A stretch of DNA of 64,000 bases from Streptomyces sp. ISL-98 (GCF_018614055.1 NZ_JAGGPB010000033.1:1-64000), one strand, 5' to 3'. Counted from the first letter of the stretch, positions 1-10,580 are shown. Notes: generated by a model not told the origin, from the sequence alone. Numbers and translations: made by a program.

Positions 1-2
1 CA

Positions 3-656
3 ACAAAATCACGAGACACTAGCGGTGCATACAAGGAAGGCGAACGCGAGGTCCGCCACACGATCATCCGAGTCATCCGCGACCACCTCCGGCCCCAAGC
101 ACCCACCTCCTGGTCCGCGTGCCACTTCGACTTCACCCGCGCCATTTTCGACGGCGGGGACCTCTCACAAAGCCGTTTCCAAGGCACGGTCTCCTTTGAC
201 GGCGCAAAGTTCAGCGGCGGCCGGGTCTCCTTTGACGGCGCAACGTTCAGCGGCGGCCGGGTCTCCTTCATCGGCGCGAAGTTCAGCGGCGGCGAGGTTT
301 CCTTCATCGGCGCGGAGTTCAGCGGCGGCGAGGTTTCCTTCGACGGCGCGGAGTTCAGCGGCGGCCAGGTCCCCTTCATCGGCGCGGAGTTCAACGGCGG
401 CCAGGTCTCCTTCATCGGCGCGGAGTTCAGCAGCGGCATGGTCTCCTTCATCGGCGCGGAGTTCAGCGGCGGCCAGGTCCCCTTCCTCGGCGCGAAGTTC
501 AGTAGCGGTGAGGTCTCCTTCGAGGGCGCGGAGTTCAGTAGCGGTGAGGTCTCCTTCAAGGGCGCGGAGTCCAGTAGCGGTGAGGTCTCCTTCGAGCTCG
601 TAAGAGGCACCCCACAGAACTGGGGCCCTTTCGCACCGCCATCTGGTTCGGCATAG
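3..656 (+). CDS. Pentapeptide-like repeat protein, 5' end outside window
   Basis: Reading frame 3 is open from the window edge to the TAG at 654-656, so the N-terminus is missing. The visible N-terminal part (YKEGEREVRHTIIRVIRDHL and following) is the helical region found ahead of the repeats in Streptomyces pentapeptide-repeat proteins. It is followed by 11 copies of a 12-residue unit of the form F-x-G-A-x-F-S-G-G-x-V-S, expected to form a right-handed beta helix. The tail GTPQNWGPFAPPSG follows. Pentapeptide proteins are usually binding or scaffold proteins; no catalytic residue is visible and the role here is unknown. A hairpin at 675-692 lies just downstream. Confidence 0.8.
   Translation, partial: TKSRDTSGAYKEGEREVRHTIIRVIRDHLRPQAPTSWSACHFDFTRAIFDGGDLSQSRFQGTVSFDGAKFSGGRVSFDGATFSGGRVSFIGAKFSGGEVSFIGAEFSGGEVSFDGAEFSGGQVPFIGAEFNGGQVSFIGAEFSSGMVSFIGAEFSGGQVPFLGAKFSSGEVSFEGAEFSSGEVSFKGAESSSGEVSFELVRGTPQNWGPFAPPSGSA
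195..590 (+). repeat. 36-bp coding tandem repeat, 11 copies
   Basis: Eleven near-identical 36-bp units encode the 12-residue repeat of the pentapeptide-like protein. Units differ mainly at the codons for the second, fifth and tenth residues, while the FSGG core is nearly constant. The nucleotide identity opens long spurious reading frames on both strands, which are not genes. Confidence 0.85.
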
Positions 657-674
657 TGACGCCAAAAAGCGGCA

Positions 675-692
675 GAGGGTTGGGAAACCCTC
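675..692 (+). terminator. Hairpin after the pentapeptide gene
   Basis: GAGGGTT and AACCCTC form a perfect 7-bp stem around a GGGA loop, 19 bases after the stop codon at 656. There is no T tract, as is common in high-GC actinobacteria. Confidence 0.55.
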
Positions 693-939
693 CTAGGCCA
701 GGTCCTCCACTCGGGAGCGCGGCTTCACTGCACCTGCCCCAAGGGGGAGCCCCGCCATCGGCGCTGCCTGTGCCAGGACGGCCCGGGAATCCCCGGACGG
801 TCTTGGGACCATTTCCACAGGTCGGAGCACGGTTGTCGCCGGTTTCCGTCCGATTCGGGCCCAGCTAGCCGACCGGTTAGTTGGCCCTTGGTGTACGAGC
901 TGGGATTCCGGGGCCGAACGGGCCTGACACCGGGAGCGC

Positions 940-973
940 GAAGTCCCGGAGCCATGACAGGGTCCGGGACTTC
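940..973 (-). terminator. Hairpin downstream of the truncated helicase
   Basis: GAAGTCCCGGA pairs perfectly with TCCGGGACTTC around a 12-base loop. It lies 62 bases beyond the stop of the minus-strand helicase remnant. The rest of 657-1034 holds nothing I can assign apart from this hairpin and the one at 675-692. Confidence 0.5.
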
Positions 974-1034
974 TGTGCACTTCACTTGACGCCGGGTTCA
1001 ACGGCCGGCTGCTGTCCCGGTCACCGGCCACCGC

Positions 1035-2309
1035 TCATGCCCAGTCGAGTCCGAGTTCGGCGAGCGCGGCGAGCTTGTCGGCGGTGAGCTTGGCGCGTCG
1101 GCTCTTGCTGTTCGACAGGAACACCCCGAGCTTCACCTCGCTCCCGTCATCGAGCCGTTCTACGTGGGCCCTGGGGACGGTCACAGAGCCCGTACGCGCC
1201 TTGTACTGCGTCAGGGCTGCCACGCCCCGTTCGAAGGCCCCAGAGGCAGCCTTGGGCGGCTTCGCGGGCGCTTCCTGTTCCGGCGGCAGCGGCACGACAC
1301 CGAGCTGCTCCAGGCGCTCGCGCTGCCCGTCCATCAGCCCCTGCCAGACAGCGTGCTGACGCTGCCGCTCCAGCCACCGGCCGACGTCCATCCCGTGCAC
1401 CGTCACCCCGGGTTCGACGTAGGCGAGCACGCTCTCCTCCGCAAGCATCTCCCGTACGGCAGCGTAGTGGCGTTGCCAGTCAGCCGGCCATGCCGGGTTC
1501 CAGTGTGCGTCTACGGCCTCCAGCGCGGCCTTCCACTCGGGGTGGCCGTCCAGCGCACCCGGACGGCGCAAATTGCTGAGCCACTGCCCTACGGGCCTGG
1601 ACAAGGCCACTGCCGACCTCGGAGCGCAAAGGCTCCAGTGTTCCTCGTAGTACGCCTTCGCGGCCTCCAGGTTCTCCTGGAACCGCTCGTCGGCCATCGA
1701 CCAGACCATGCCGAGTTTCTCCAGCCGCTGCGCACGCTGGCCGCTCATCTCCCCGGCCCCGTAGGCCCGTCGCTGTTCTGCCACCCACTGTCCCAGGGGT
1801 GTTGCTCCCTCTCGGTGTCCGTAGGGCACGCGAGCGTGGCCCTCACGTTCGGTGAACTGCTTGAGCTTCGCCCAGCCGCGCGCCCAGTCCTGCCGCTCTG
1901 TGTCGATCACGTTGAAGGAGACCCAGTTCGCGACCATCACTGGATCACGTGGAGCGGCGAAACGCAGCAGAAGACGGGATTCCTCTTCGTCTTCTTCCGG
2001 TGCAGTACCGATATTCATAGACGGGTCCACGACGCTCGTCTGCGGTTCCTGTGGAATGGCGAGCAATTCCACGGCCTCTTCATCATGAGCCCGAAGTCCT
2101 TCGAGTACCTTCACCAGAGGCCGATACGATCCGGAAGTGAACATGTCTTCCGGCTGTTCTCCGGGCTGGAGGAATACGGGAACGATCAGTGAGGCCAATT
2201 TCCCTTGTCCGGGCTTTTGCCGCAGGGCGCGCCCGATGGCCTGGACGATGTCGTGCGGTGCCCCCTTCGGGTCCAGAAGGGCAACACTGTCCACGGCCCG
2301 GATGTCCAT
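1035..2309 (-). pseudogene. 5'-truncated DEAD/DEAH helicase, helicase-associated repeats retained
   Basis: The 424-codon frame begins inside the second RecA-like domain: residues 1-50 hold helicase motif VI (QAIGRALRQ, residues 23-31), followed by at least three helicase-associated (HA) repeats with the W-x-L/W pattern seen in the two complete helicases of this window. Walker A and DEAH motifs are absent, and a TAG lies two codons upstream of the first ATG, so the front 350-400 residues have been lost. It cannot be an active ATPase. It ends near a hairpin at 940-973 and follows the Avs-like gene on the same strand. The HA repeats may still bind DNA if expressed, but a remnant is the simplest reading. 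Confidence 0.8.
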
Positions 2310-2396
2310 TATCTATAGGTGGGGGGAGTGCGAGGGACCTTTGCTCTGCTTGCCTCAGCAGGCGGTAGTGGCTCTGCATTGTCGATGCTGCGCAAT

Positions 2397-5300
2397 TTAG
2401 CTTTCAGCGGTGCGGTTGTTGAGACGTCGAATGGTGTCTGCGGCTGTACCGCCGAGGCCAGGGTGGTCGCGGTAGAGGGCGAGCAGTTGGAGGGAGGAAT
2501 GATCTCCTGCGCGAGCGAGTAGGCGCAGCACGGTGGCGGCGCGGTCGTCGGGCTGGGGGTGCGGGAAGAGCGAGGTGAGGTGCTCCGGGGCGCTCAGGCC
2601 ATGGTGCAGAACGGTGCGGATGTGGCCGGGGAAGGAATCGACGATGAGGCCGAGCGCGCTCGTACGGATGTCTTGGGCGAACATGGCAACAGACTGAAAC
2701 TGCTGGAGCGGGTCAACGGCGGCGTCCAGGAGAGAGGTGGTGAGCTGCTCCCACAGCGGCATGCAGCGTGCGTATCGGTCATCTGAGTTGAGGTTCTGGC
2801 GGTGAAGCCAGAACAAGATCTGCCCGTAGCAGCGCCATGCTTCTGCGTCGGCGCCTTCGTGGCTGCCCAGAATCGGGGGAGGGATCTCCAGGTGTGCGGC
2901 GCAGCCTTCGATGCCGAGCAAGTGGCAACTGATCGCATTCTGGCGGAATGGATCGAGCACGTTCATATGTGACGCCCAGTAGCGGAAAGCCGGCAGCGCG
3001 GCCGGGTCCTTCGCGCGTATGAGCTCCTTGAGGACAACGTCTGTGAACAGGCTGGCGTCCCCTTCCCGCACTGCGAGGATAAGCAGCGCGCGGCGTGCGG
3101 CCGGCTCAAGAGCATCGATTGCCACGATAAACGGCGCAGAGATCGCTTCCTCGAACTGGCTCTCCACGATTCTTTGAGCGAGGGAATGGGCGTCGGGCTG
3201 CTTGGGACTGGTAAGGACAGAAGAGATCTCCGCGGTGATGTCGTCAACGGCGTAGGGCGAAGTGAGCTGACCGTAGACGTGTAAGGCGTCGACGAGCATT
3301 GTGGAAACCCACACGCTGTCCGTGTGCACGTCGTTCAGCAGCTCGATGACTCGGGTCTCGGTGACCTCATCCACGGTGGTGCGGATGGAGGTGAGCAGGT
3401 CGAGGCCTGCGAATCGCAGTTGGCTGGCCTCGGTGGCCCACGCGTGGCTGAACAGCGTCGGCGCCAGTGCAGCTACTTCGCTGTCGTCCGTCCAGCGCAG
3501 GAGGAGACACAGCAGCATGGCCAGCCCGATGTCGTCGGCCTCCAGCGAAGCGGCCCATCTCTGGAGATCGGCTGCTTCTGCCAGCTGATGCCGGTTGTGC
3601 CCTCGCCTCGGCCACGCCAGCCGGAGCGCATGCGTGATCACCGCCGCAGGCAGCCGTGTACCACCCTTCGACGCGATGGGCCCGTTCAAAGCCTCAGCAA
3701 TCAGCCCAGCTACGCGAGAGTGCGTTGGGCTCCATCCCGTGCCGCGTCGGAAGGACTGGTCATTCTCGCGCATGAGCCGGGCCAGTGGCCCCAACAGCCG
3801 CCCGTCGCGGGCGGTGGTGCCGAGGGCCGTGAACATCGCCTGCTCGTACTCGCTCCAGCAGCGGCTCGGCTCAATGGCGTATCTGAAGTCGGAAGTGCAT
3901 TCGACCCTGCTGGTGGCCATTGCCTCGACCGCCTCTTCCAGGCAGCGCTGGGCCTCTGTCAATGCGACGCCGTCGGCCACAGGTCCCAATCGCCCGCACA
4001 GCGCTTCGATGAGCACCTCTGTGTCGGGCAGTTCCTGCAGCAGGCTGCGTACTTCGTCCGGGTCGCTGAGCAGCGCAACGGCCCAGACTGCCAGCTCGCG
4101 GCGATGCGGTCGCCGCAGCTCACCGGCCAGCTCCATAGCGCTCTCACGGGACCACATCAGGGCTTCGGCGGCGAGCAGATGGGCGTACCACTCATGCCGG
4201 AACTCGACCCGCCGATGGCGAACCTGCACCACAGGCGATCTCAACGCCTCGTCCACCACGCCCACCGCGCCACCGAGCGCAACCAGCACCTGGGCAGCGC
4301 TGCGCTGGGCTTCTGCCAGCGGCAACCATCCCGCCAGCCGCTCGTCCATCAGCATCGCCCAGCGGTGCAGCACCTGCCGCAGAGCCGTCGGCTGCGACGC
4401 CCGCTGCAGCTGTTCACCCAGGTAGGCGTCCAAGAGGGCAGCGCGTCCCGCGCCTGTCGGCAGACGCCGTGTCAGTTGCGCTGCCATCGACAACTCGAAG
4501 GCGGTCCCGAACGCTTTGCACTCTTCCTCGACGACCTCTTCCTGTTGAGGACCCACCCCGTAGCACCGCAATAGCGCCGCGCGCTGCTGTGAGGTTGGAT
4601 CGACCGTCCTCAGCTGTGCACCGCCGATCACTGCGGGCACGGTGACGAACTCGTGGCTGGTGGACACCAAAGTGGCCTCGGCGCGACGACACCACGAACT
4701 GAGCTGCAGCATCAGCCGATCCTGGAACCGGCTGGGACATTCGTTGATCGCATCCACGAGCAAGACGACCGGAAGCCCCTCCAACCGAGCGGTCCGCACC
4801 AGGCAGTCCGCGGATTGCGAGGTGAACGGGGCCACGCTCTCGTCGAGGCTGTCCTCCACCCGTCCTTCGTATACGCCCGCTCGCAGCAGGATGGGCAGCC
4901 AGCCGACCTGCGCCAACCCCAGGGCGGCGTGAGCCAGGGTATGGCTCTTGCCCGTTCCCGAGCTGCCGACCACCTGGACGTGACGTCCGGGCCGCAGCCA
5001 GGCTGCCAACTCCGTTGACAGCACACCTTCTGCCCCGTCTTGCTCTTGCAGCGTCAGCGCAACCAGACCATGTAACCCCTCGCTCAGGTACGAACCGAGG
5101 TGGGCTAGGTAGTCCTCCAGCGCCTGCCCCTTGGACGCGTCGCTGATGTCGGCCTGCATCTCCCGGTCGAGCATGGGACGGCAGAACACTCGCATCGTGT
5201 CCTCGCCGAAGAACCGTCGTACCAGGTCCGGCAACACAAACAGCATGTCGGACAACTGCTGTCGGCCCCACAGATCAACAACCAGATCCTGGTGCTGTTC

Positions 5301-5708
5301 GCGTAGCCGCGTCAGCTCCAGGTCGATCTTTGTGTCGCGAACATCCGCCGTGGTGACGATCACCAGACGGTGAGCATCGAAGGGTCGGCTTCCATCGGCA
5401 TATGCAACCACTGCCTTGCGAAGATCGGCAGCGGTGAACTTCTCGTACCTCTTGGCCTGATACACCGCAGGTGGCTGGGAGGCGAAGAAGGCGACCACGT
5501 CGACCCCATCCTGGGCCTGGCCGCCCCGCCCGAAAGGTCGGGACTCCAGAGCATGGTCGGCCTGGACCGCCAACGCCACCACGAGATGCTCCAGAGCCTC
5601 CCAAGACAGCTCATGCGTACGAAGCAGCAAAGGCGCCGTGACCGTCAAGGGCGGCTGCCCCGGCAGTTCCCTAGCCTGCTCCCCGCCGCCCTGGCCTGCG
5701 CTGCTCAT
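2397..5708 (-). CDS. STAND NTPase with N-terminal Mrr-like nuclease (Avs-like)
   Basis: This is a 1103-residue protein. Residues 36-110 look like an Mrr/PD-(D/E)XK restriction-type fold, with acidic D70 (GVDVV) and a QAK motif at 84-86. A P-loop NTPase follows: Walker A GSSGTGKSHT near 248-257 and Walker B VVLLVDAINE near 314-323. The remaining 700 residues are alpha-helical and repeat-rich. An N-terminal nuclease, a STAND NTPase and a long C-terminal sensor is the architecture of Avs antiphage proteins, which oligomerise on recognising a phage protein and then cleave DNA. Its ATG overlaps the stop of the upstream PLD-like gene (5705-5708), indicating translational coupling. No Avs subtype can be assigned by eye. 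Confidence 0.8.
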   Translation of the reverse strand: MSSAGQGGGEQARELPGQPPLTVTAPLLLRTHELSWEALEHLVVALAVQADHALESRPFGRGGQAQDGVDVVAFFASQPPAVYQAKRYEKFTAADLRKAVVAYADGSRPFDAHRLVIVTTADVRDTKIDLELTRLREQHQDLVVDLWGRQQLSDMLFVLPDLVRRFFGEDTMRVFCRPMLDREMQADISDASKGQALEDYLAHLGSYLSEGLHGLVALTLQEQDGAEGVLSTELAAWLRPGRHVQVVGSSGTGKSHTLAHAALGLAQVGWLPILLRAGVYEGRVEDSLDESVAPFTSQSADCLVRTARLEGLPVVLLVDAINECPSRFQDRLMLQLSSWCRRAEATLVSTSHEFVTVPAVIGGAQLRTVDPTSQQRAALLRCYGVGPQQEEVVEEECKAFGTAFELSMAAQLTRRLPTGAGRAALLDAYLGEQLQRASQPTALRQVLHRWAMLMDERLAGWLPLAEAQRSAAQVLVALGGAVGVVDEALRSPVVQVRHRRVEFRHEWYAHLLAAEALMWSRESAMELAGELRRPHRRELAVWAVALLSDPDEVRSLLQELPDTEVLIEALCGRLGPVADGVALTEAQRCLEEAVEAMATSRVECTSDFRYAIEPSRCWSEYEQAMFTALGTTARDGRLLGPLARLMRENDQSFRRGTGWSPTHSRVAGLIAEALNGPIASKGGTRLPAAVITHALRLAWPRRGHNRHQLAEAADLQRWAASLEADDIGLAMLLCLLLRWTDDSEVAALAPTLFSHAWATEASQLRFAGLDLLTSIRTTVDEVTETRVIELLNDVHTDSVWVSTMLVDALHVYGQLTSPYAVDDITAEISSVLTSPKQPDAHSLAQRIVESQFEEAISAPFIVAIDALEPAARRALLILAVREGDASLFTDVVLKELIRAKDPAALPAFRYWASHMNVLDPFRQNAISCHLLGIEGCAAHLEIPPPILGSHEGADAEAWRCYGQILFWLHRQNLNSDDRYARCMPLWEQLTTSLLDAAVDPLQQFQSVAMFAQDIRTSALGLIVDSFPGHIRTVLHHGLSAPEHLTSLFPHPQPDDRAATVLRLLARAGDHSSLQLLALYRDHPGLGGTAADTIRRLNNRTAES

Positions 5709-6544
5709 GCGTCGTTTTGGCTGCCGTTGTCCTCGTCGGCGTCATAGTCGGCGAGTGCGGCCATCGCCTCCCACATGGCTTCGTCGTCGTAGTCCGGCAC
5801 CACCAGGTCGGGCTCGAGGCCGTCACTGTCCGGGTCGAGCTCCTGGGATTGGGCCAGCACCTCGATCAGGAACCGTCGCGCGGCCTTCAGGAGGCCGGGA
5901 TCATCCAGCCACAGTCCGAACTCCAGGCTGCGGCGGGAGCTCTCCGTGCCGTTGGCGCTGCCCAGCCACAGCCGGTGCGGCGTGAAGCCGGTGACATCTG
6001 CCACGCCTCCCAGAGCGTCCTCATCGTGCCACCACAGCTCACCCAGCAGCAGCATCTTGGTGTGGAGAATCGGGACGAGATGGTTTCCGGCCTTGCGGTA
6101 GCCCAGGGCGCGCAGTGCCGGCAGCCGGATGCGTTCCTGCGGTGAGCCAGGGCCCAGCACTGGAGCTTTGCCGTCCTGGTGGAAACGCAGCTCCTCCAGC
6201 TCGGAGAAGGCCCAGGCTGGGAAGCCAGCCGCATCTTTCACAGCCTCGGCGACCTTCCGCAACCGCTCTGCGTGGTACTTGCCCCGCGGCTGCTTACTCA
6301 CCACCACGCACGCGGACGGGAACTCGGCGATGCGCTGGAGCAGCTCGGCATCGTCCACCCACAAAAATGCCCCGAGCATCGCCGGCCCCAGGCTTCGCGG
6401 CCGCCGCTGCTGTTCGAGATCCCGCCGGAACTCGTCAATCCCCTCGATGAGACCAGCCAGCACGTTCGTCCCGAACTGGATGGGATGCTTCCCGCCCTCC
6501 AGGACTGCCTGTACGTCGAACTGCTTGGAAAACGACGGATCCAT
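5705..6544 (-). CDS. PLD-like phosphodiesterase or nuclease-fold protein
   Basis: The product is 279 residues from ATG 6544, chosen because it is preceded by AGGGGGG at good spacing; a longer frame upstream has no such site. The C-terminal half has a single HKD-like half-site: HTK at 161-163, GSAN at 195-198 and E208. The usual Asp of HxKx4D is replaced by Gly. PLD-fold proteins of this sort cleave nucleic acid or phospholipid as dimers, and several antiphage systems use them. The gene overlaps the Avs-like gene by four bases and is first in the operon, so it is probably a partner, second effector or regulator of the STAND protein. Whether it is catalytic is uncertain because of the missing Asp. 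Confidence 0.7.
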   Translation of the reverse strand: MDPSFSKQFDVQAVLEGGKHPIQFGTNVLAGLIEGIDEFRRDLEQQRRPRSLGPAMLGAFLWVDDAELLQRIAEFPSACVVVSKQPRGKYHAERLRKVAEAVKDAAGFPAWAFSELEELRFHQDGKAPVLGPGSPQERIRLPALRALGYRKAGNHLVPILHTKMLLLGELWWHDEDALGGVADVTGFTPHRLWLGSANGTESSRRSLEFGLWLDDPGLLKAARRFLIEVLAQSQELDPDSDGLEPDLVVPDYDDEAMWEAMAALADYDADEDNGSQNDA

Positions 6545-6871
6545 ATGCCCCCCTGTGCCGCCAACATTATGACGCGACACCACATACTGCCGGGCGCTGA
6601 GCAGCAGCGGGGAGCGTGGCCGCCGGTGGCCCCTGGCGCACGCCGACATGCATTGGCCGCGCCGACGCGTACCTGACTGGCGCGAGGGCGTCGACCACGG
6701 GGTCTGTGTTTATCTGGGGTTGCTCAGGGTGTGGGGGACGTAGGGTATGCGCTCCGACCTGCGGCGGAGAGGTGTTCGGGGAAGCCCGGTATCGGTGCTC
6801 TGGGCGCGAGTTACGTTCGGCACGTGTCTCATCACTTCCTCGCTTTCCGGTCGGTATCTGCTGGTGGTGGG

Positions 6872-7975
6872 GTGCGGTGGGTGGTGGTCGATGCCGGCAC
6901 CTACGCCCTGCACCCGCAGGCGACCGCCTACCTGGCCTCGCTGCGGTCCCGGGGCTGTTCGGTGAACACCGAGCGTGCCTACGCGGGTCGGGTGGCCCTT
7001 TATCTGTCCTACTGCCAGGACCAGCGCATCGACTGGACTGCTCCGCGGTTTGTGGAGCTCGGGGGTCTGCAGCGGTGGTTGGTGGCCGAGCCTCTCCCGG
7101 CGCGGGGCCAGCGGCCGTCGCTTGAGCCGCGGTTTCGCTCGCCGGGGACGGCGAACGCGGTGATGACCGTGGTGAGCGGTTTCCTCAGGTTCGGCTCCGT
7201 ACACGGCTGGGTCACCCCTGAGACGGTGGCGGTGCTGTCGGAACCGAAGCAGTTGTTCCATCTGCCGCCGGGCTACGACCCGGGCGAGAGGGGGCAGTTC
7301 CGTACCGTCGAGGCGGCCTCCTTCCGGTTCGCGCTGACCGATCCGGGCTTTGAGGAGCTGAGCCATGAACAGATCGCCGCCGTGATCGATTCGGCGGGCC
7401 GGGCGAGGGACCGGTTCCTCATCACACTGCTGGCGTGTACGGGTCTGCGGATCGGGGAGGCTTTGGGGCTGCGCCGCGAGGATCTGCACCTGCTGTCCTC
7501 CTCCCGGGTGCTGGGCTGCGGCACTGCGGGGCCCCATCTCCACGTCCGCCGCCGCACGGACAATCCCAACGGCGCGCTGGCCAAGTCCCGCCGCCCGCGC
7601 ACCGTGCCGGTCACCGCCGGTCTGGTCGCGCTCTACACCGACTACCAGTACGAACGCGACACCGCAGGCCCCGCGGCCGACGGCGAGATGGTCTTCGTCA
7701 ACCTGTTCCGCCTGCCGGTGGGCCGGCCGATGTCCTACCCCAATGCCAAGGATCTCTTCGACCGCCTGGCGCGCGCCGCCGACCACCCCTTCCGCCCTCA
7801 CATGCTGCGCCACTCCGCAGCTACGGCCTGGCTGCGCGGCGGTGTGGACCGTGACGTCGTGCAGCGTCTGCTGGGCCACCTGTCCCCGCTGTCGATGGAG
7901 CGCTACCGGCACGTCACCGATGCCGAGACCCGCCAGGCCGTCGAGCGCGTCCAAGCCCTGCGGGACCACCGATGA
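6872..7975 (+). CDS. Tyrosine recombinase, TnpA-like (first of a tandem pair)
   Basis: The product is about 367 residues from GTG 6872; an earlier GTG at 6731 would add 47 low-complexity residues. It has an N-terminal SAM-like DNA-binding domain and a C-terminal catalytic domain with the full set: Arg in TGLRIGEALGL, Lys near AKSRRPR, HMLRH, LLGH and the nucleophile Tyr in MERY. Its length and its four-base overlap with a second, larger recombinase match TnpA and TnpB of Tn554-type elements, where both are needed for site-specific insertion. It is divergent from the PLD/STAND operon. The coding region looks intact. Confidence 0.85.
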   Translation: MRWVVVDAGTYALHPQATAYLASLRSRGCSVNTERAYAGRVALYLSYCQDQRIDWTAPRFVELGGLQRWLVAEPLPARGQRPSLEPRFRSPGTANAVMTVVSGFLRFGSVHGWVTPETVAVLSEPKQLFHLPPGYDPGERGQFRTVEAASFRFALTDPGFEELSHEQIAAVIDSAGRARDRFLITLLACTGLRIGEALGLRREDLHLLSSSRVLGCGTAGPHLHVRRRTDNPNGALAKSRRPRTVPVTAGLVALYTDYQYERDTAGPAADGEMVFVNLFRLPVGRPMSYPNAKDLFDRLARAADHPFRPHMLRHSAATAWLRGGVDRDVVQRLLGHLSPLSMERYRHVTDAETRQAVERVQALRDHR

Positions 7976-10532
7976 GCCGGATCCTGCGCCTGCCCGCACC
8001 TTCCGCCGCCGCACCGGGCCGGGCCGACTGGGACAGCCGGGCCTGGCTCGCCTGGCTCGAGGACCGCCTCGACGGCAGCTGGCGGCCGGGGGAGTGGGAC
8101 CGCCGGCGCTGGCTGTTCACCGGTGACCTGGCCAACCCCCGCACTTCCTCCTCCACCTGCCGGACGCGGGCCTGCGACAGCGTCGTCGTCACCAAGAAAA
8201 TCTTCTGCTCCCCCTGCGGCGAGCAGCTGAGAGCATCAGGCCAGGAGCCGGACACCTTCGCCGCGGCCTACCATCCGGTCCGCCAACGCAGCTTTCCCGG
8301 CATGGTCACCATCCGGTGCTCCATCACCCGCGACGGCGTGCAATGCGTCCGCCCCCGCCACTGCAAGGGCATGTGCGTCACCCACTACAACGCCTGGAAA
8401 TACCACGCTGTGAAGGGCACCGAGGAAGCCTGGCTGCGCGACCGCGCCCAACCCTGCACCGACGACCTTCCCTGCCAGGTCCCCGCCTGCCCCAGCCCGT
8501 CCTACAACTCCCGGGGCCTGTGCAACTACCACGCCCGGCAATGGAGCAAGGACAACCGCCAACACCCCCTCGACGCACAGCAATGGGCCGCGCAGCAGTC
8601 CCCTTATCTGGCCACGCACCAGTTCAGCCTCCAGCCCCTGCCCGGCCTGCTGCGCCACGAGATGCTCTACGGCCTGCAGCAGACCGACCTCTGGATCCGC
8701 GCCCTGGAACCGCACCGCATCCGCAATCTCGTACGCGACCTGGCCGACGCCAGCACCCTCCTGGCGGAAGACACCGGGCCGGACCGCCTGGCCAGCCCAC
8801 ACGCCGGCGCCGTTAGAACACTGCAGCGGCTGCGCACCGGCCTCCGCAGCGCATTCGAGGAATTCACCGGCAGGCCCCTCGCCGAACCGGACGTCCTGGA
8901 CCTGCGGACCATCGGCCTGCGTACCACCGCGGGGGGCGCGCCCCGCCGCATGCCCGGCACTGCAGACCTGCGCCCCATTCACCAGCCCTGGCTACGCGAC
9001 CTGATACGCCATTGGGTCACCACCAGCACGCCACGCACCGAGGTCTTCTCCAACACTCTGCGGGCCGTCACCATCGCCTCCCGGACTCTGGCCCAGCGAC
9101 CAGGACAGGGCCTTGACCCAGCGGCGCTGCACTTTTACCGATGCCTCCGCGATCGTCGACGCCTTCCGCGTCGCCCTGCGGCGCGACGGGACCCTCTATC
9201 GCTCCTCACAGCGCCGCACGCTCGTCGGCTGTTTCTTCCAGCTGATCGACTACGGCCGCCGCTCCGGACAGCTGAACACCCTCGCGGGAGCCTTCACTCG
9301 CCACCCGGTCGAGCACCGTATCCCCATCGAGGAAACCGACGAAGACGGCATCGGCAAGGCCGTCCCCGAAACAGTCATCCGCCAGCTCGACACCCACCTG
9401 GACACCCTCGGCCTGGGAGAGGTCCAAGGCCGCCGCGACCTCCCACCCGCCGACCGGCAACTGCTCTACCAGACCGTCTACATCCTGCTCCGCGACACCG
9501 GCCGCCGCCCCCTGGAGATCGCCGCCCTGCCCCACCACTGCCTGGAGACCGCCCAGGGCCAGATCTCATTGATCTGGAACAACCACAAACGGCACCGCCA
9601 CCGCCGGCGCCTGCCCATCACCGAATCCACCGCCCAGGCTGTCCGCACCTGGCAAGCCCGCCGCCCCCATCTCCAGCTGCCCGCCGCCGACGACGCCTAC
9701 CTCTTCCCTGCCCTCAGCGCCTACAGCAGCGCCGGCCACCTCAACGCCAACTACATCAGCGAGACCCTGCGCGTCTGGGTCGACTCCCTGCCTGCCCTGT
9801 ACGCCGAAGGAGTCGACGCCCACGGCAACTTCCTGCCCTTCGACCGGGCCCTGATCTACCCCTACGCCTTCCGCCACTCCTACGCCCAGCGCCATGCCGA
9901 CGCCGGAACCCCCGTGGACGTCCTGCGGGAGCTGATGGATCACCGCTCCATCGCCATGACGCAGCGCTACTACCAGGTCTCCCTCAAACGTAAACGCGCG
10001 GCCGTCACCACCCTCAGCACCCACGTCGTCGACCGCCTCGGCCAGCCCGCCGCCAGCTCCACCAGCGGCTACGAACTGCGCTCGGTCGCCGTCCCCTACG
10101 GAGGATGCACCGAGCCCAGCAACGTCAAAGCCGGGGGAGCCTCCTGCCCGATCCGCTTCCAATGCGCCGGCTGCGGCTTCTACCGCCCCGACCCCTCCTA
10201 CCTCCCCGCGATCGAGCAGCACATCAACGAACTGCGCGCCGACCGCGAGACCGCCCAGGCCATGGACGCCGCCGCGTTCGTCACCACCGCCCTCACCGAC
10301 CAGATCACCGCCTTTGCCAGCACACCCCGTGAAACCGTCACCGCACCCGTACGCGACCTCCTGCTCACCTCTCGGGTCCGCGCCGAGGACCGCGCCGGCT
10401 ACGAGCGCACCAAGTTCAAGCGGCTGTCCGGGACGATGGGAAGCCGTGCTCGACCAGCGGTTCCGCCGCGGCGGGACCGGCAAACGCTGCCCGGTGTGCC
10501 ACCCGCCGCGCAAGAGCCCCACCCGGCTGTGA
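7972..10532 (+). pseudogene. Second tandem tyrosine recombinase, TnpB-like, two frameshifts
   Basis: The gene starts at ATG 7972, overlapping tnpA by four bases. The first 380 codons contain Cys-rich segments (CRTRAC, CSPCG, CQVPACP). The frame then changes near 9130, where one surplus base separates LDPAAL from TFTDASAIVDAF, and again near 10430-10440, before RWEAVLDQRF. Read through both shifts, it is about 850 residues with the catalytic Arg (DTGRRPLEIAAL), FRHSYAQRH, MDHRS and RYY, then the Cys cluster of TnpB proteins (GGCTEPS, CPIRFQCAGCGFY). Two shifts suggest decay or sequencing error. No tnpC-like gene follows before the convergent gene at 10581. Confidence 0.75.
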
Positions 10533-10580
10533 TCTCGGCCCGCGCCTCGCCTCGTCCACCGCGATGCCGGCCATGCCGCG

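Noticed and set aside
195..590. Regular 36-bp spacing considered as a CRISPR array
   Set aside because: There are no unique spacers; the repeats are contiguous coding units.
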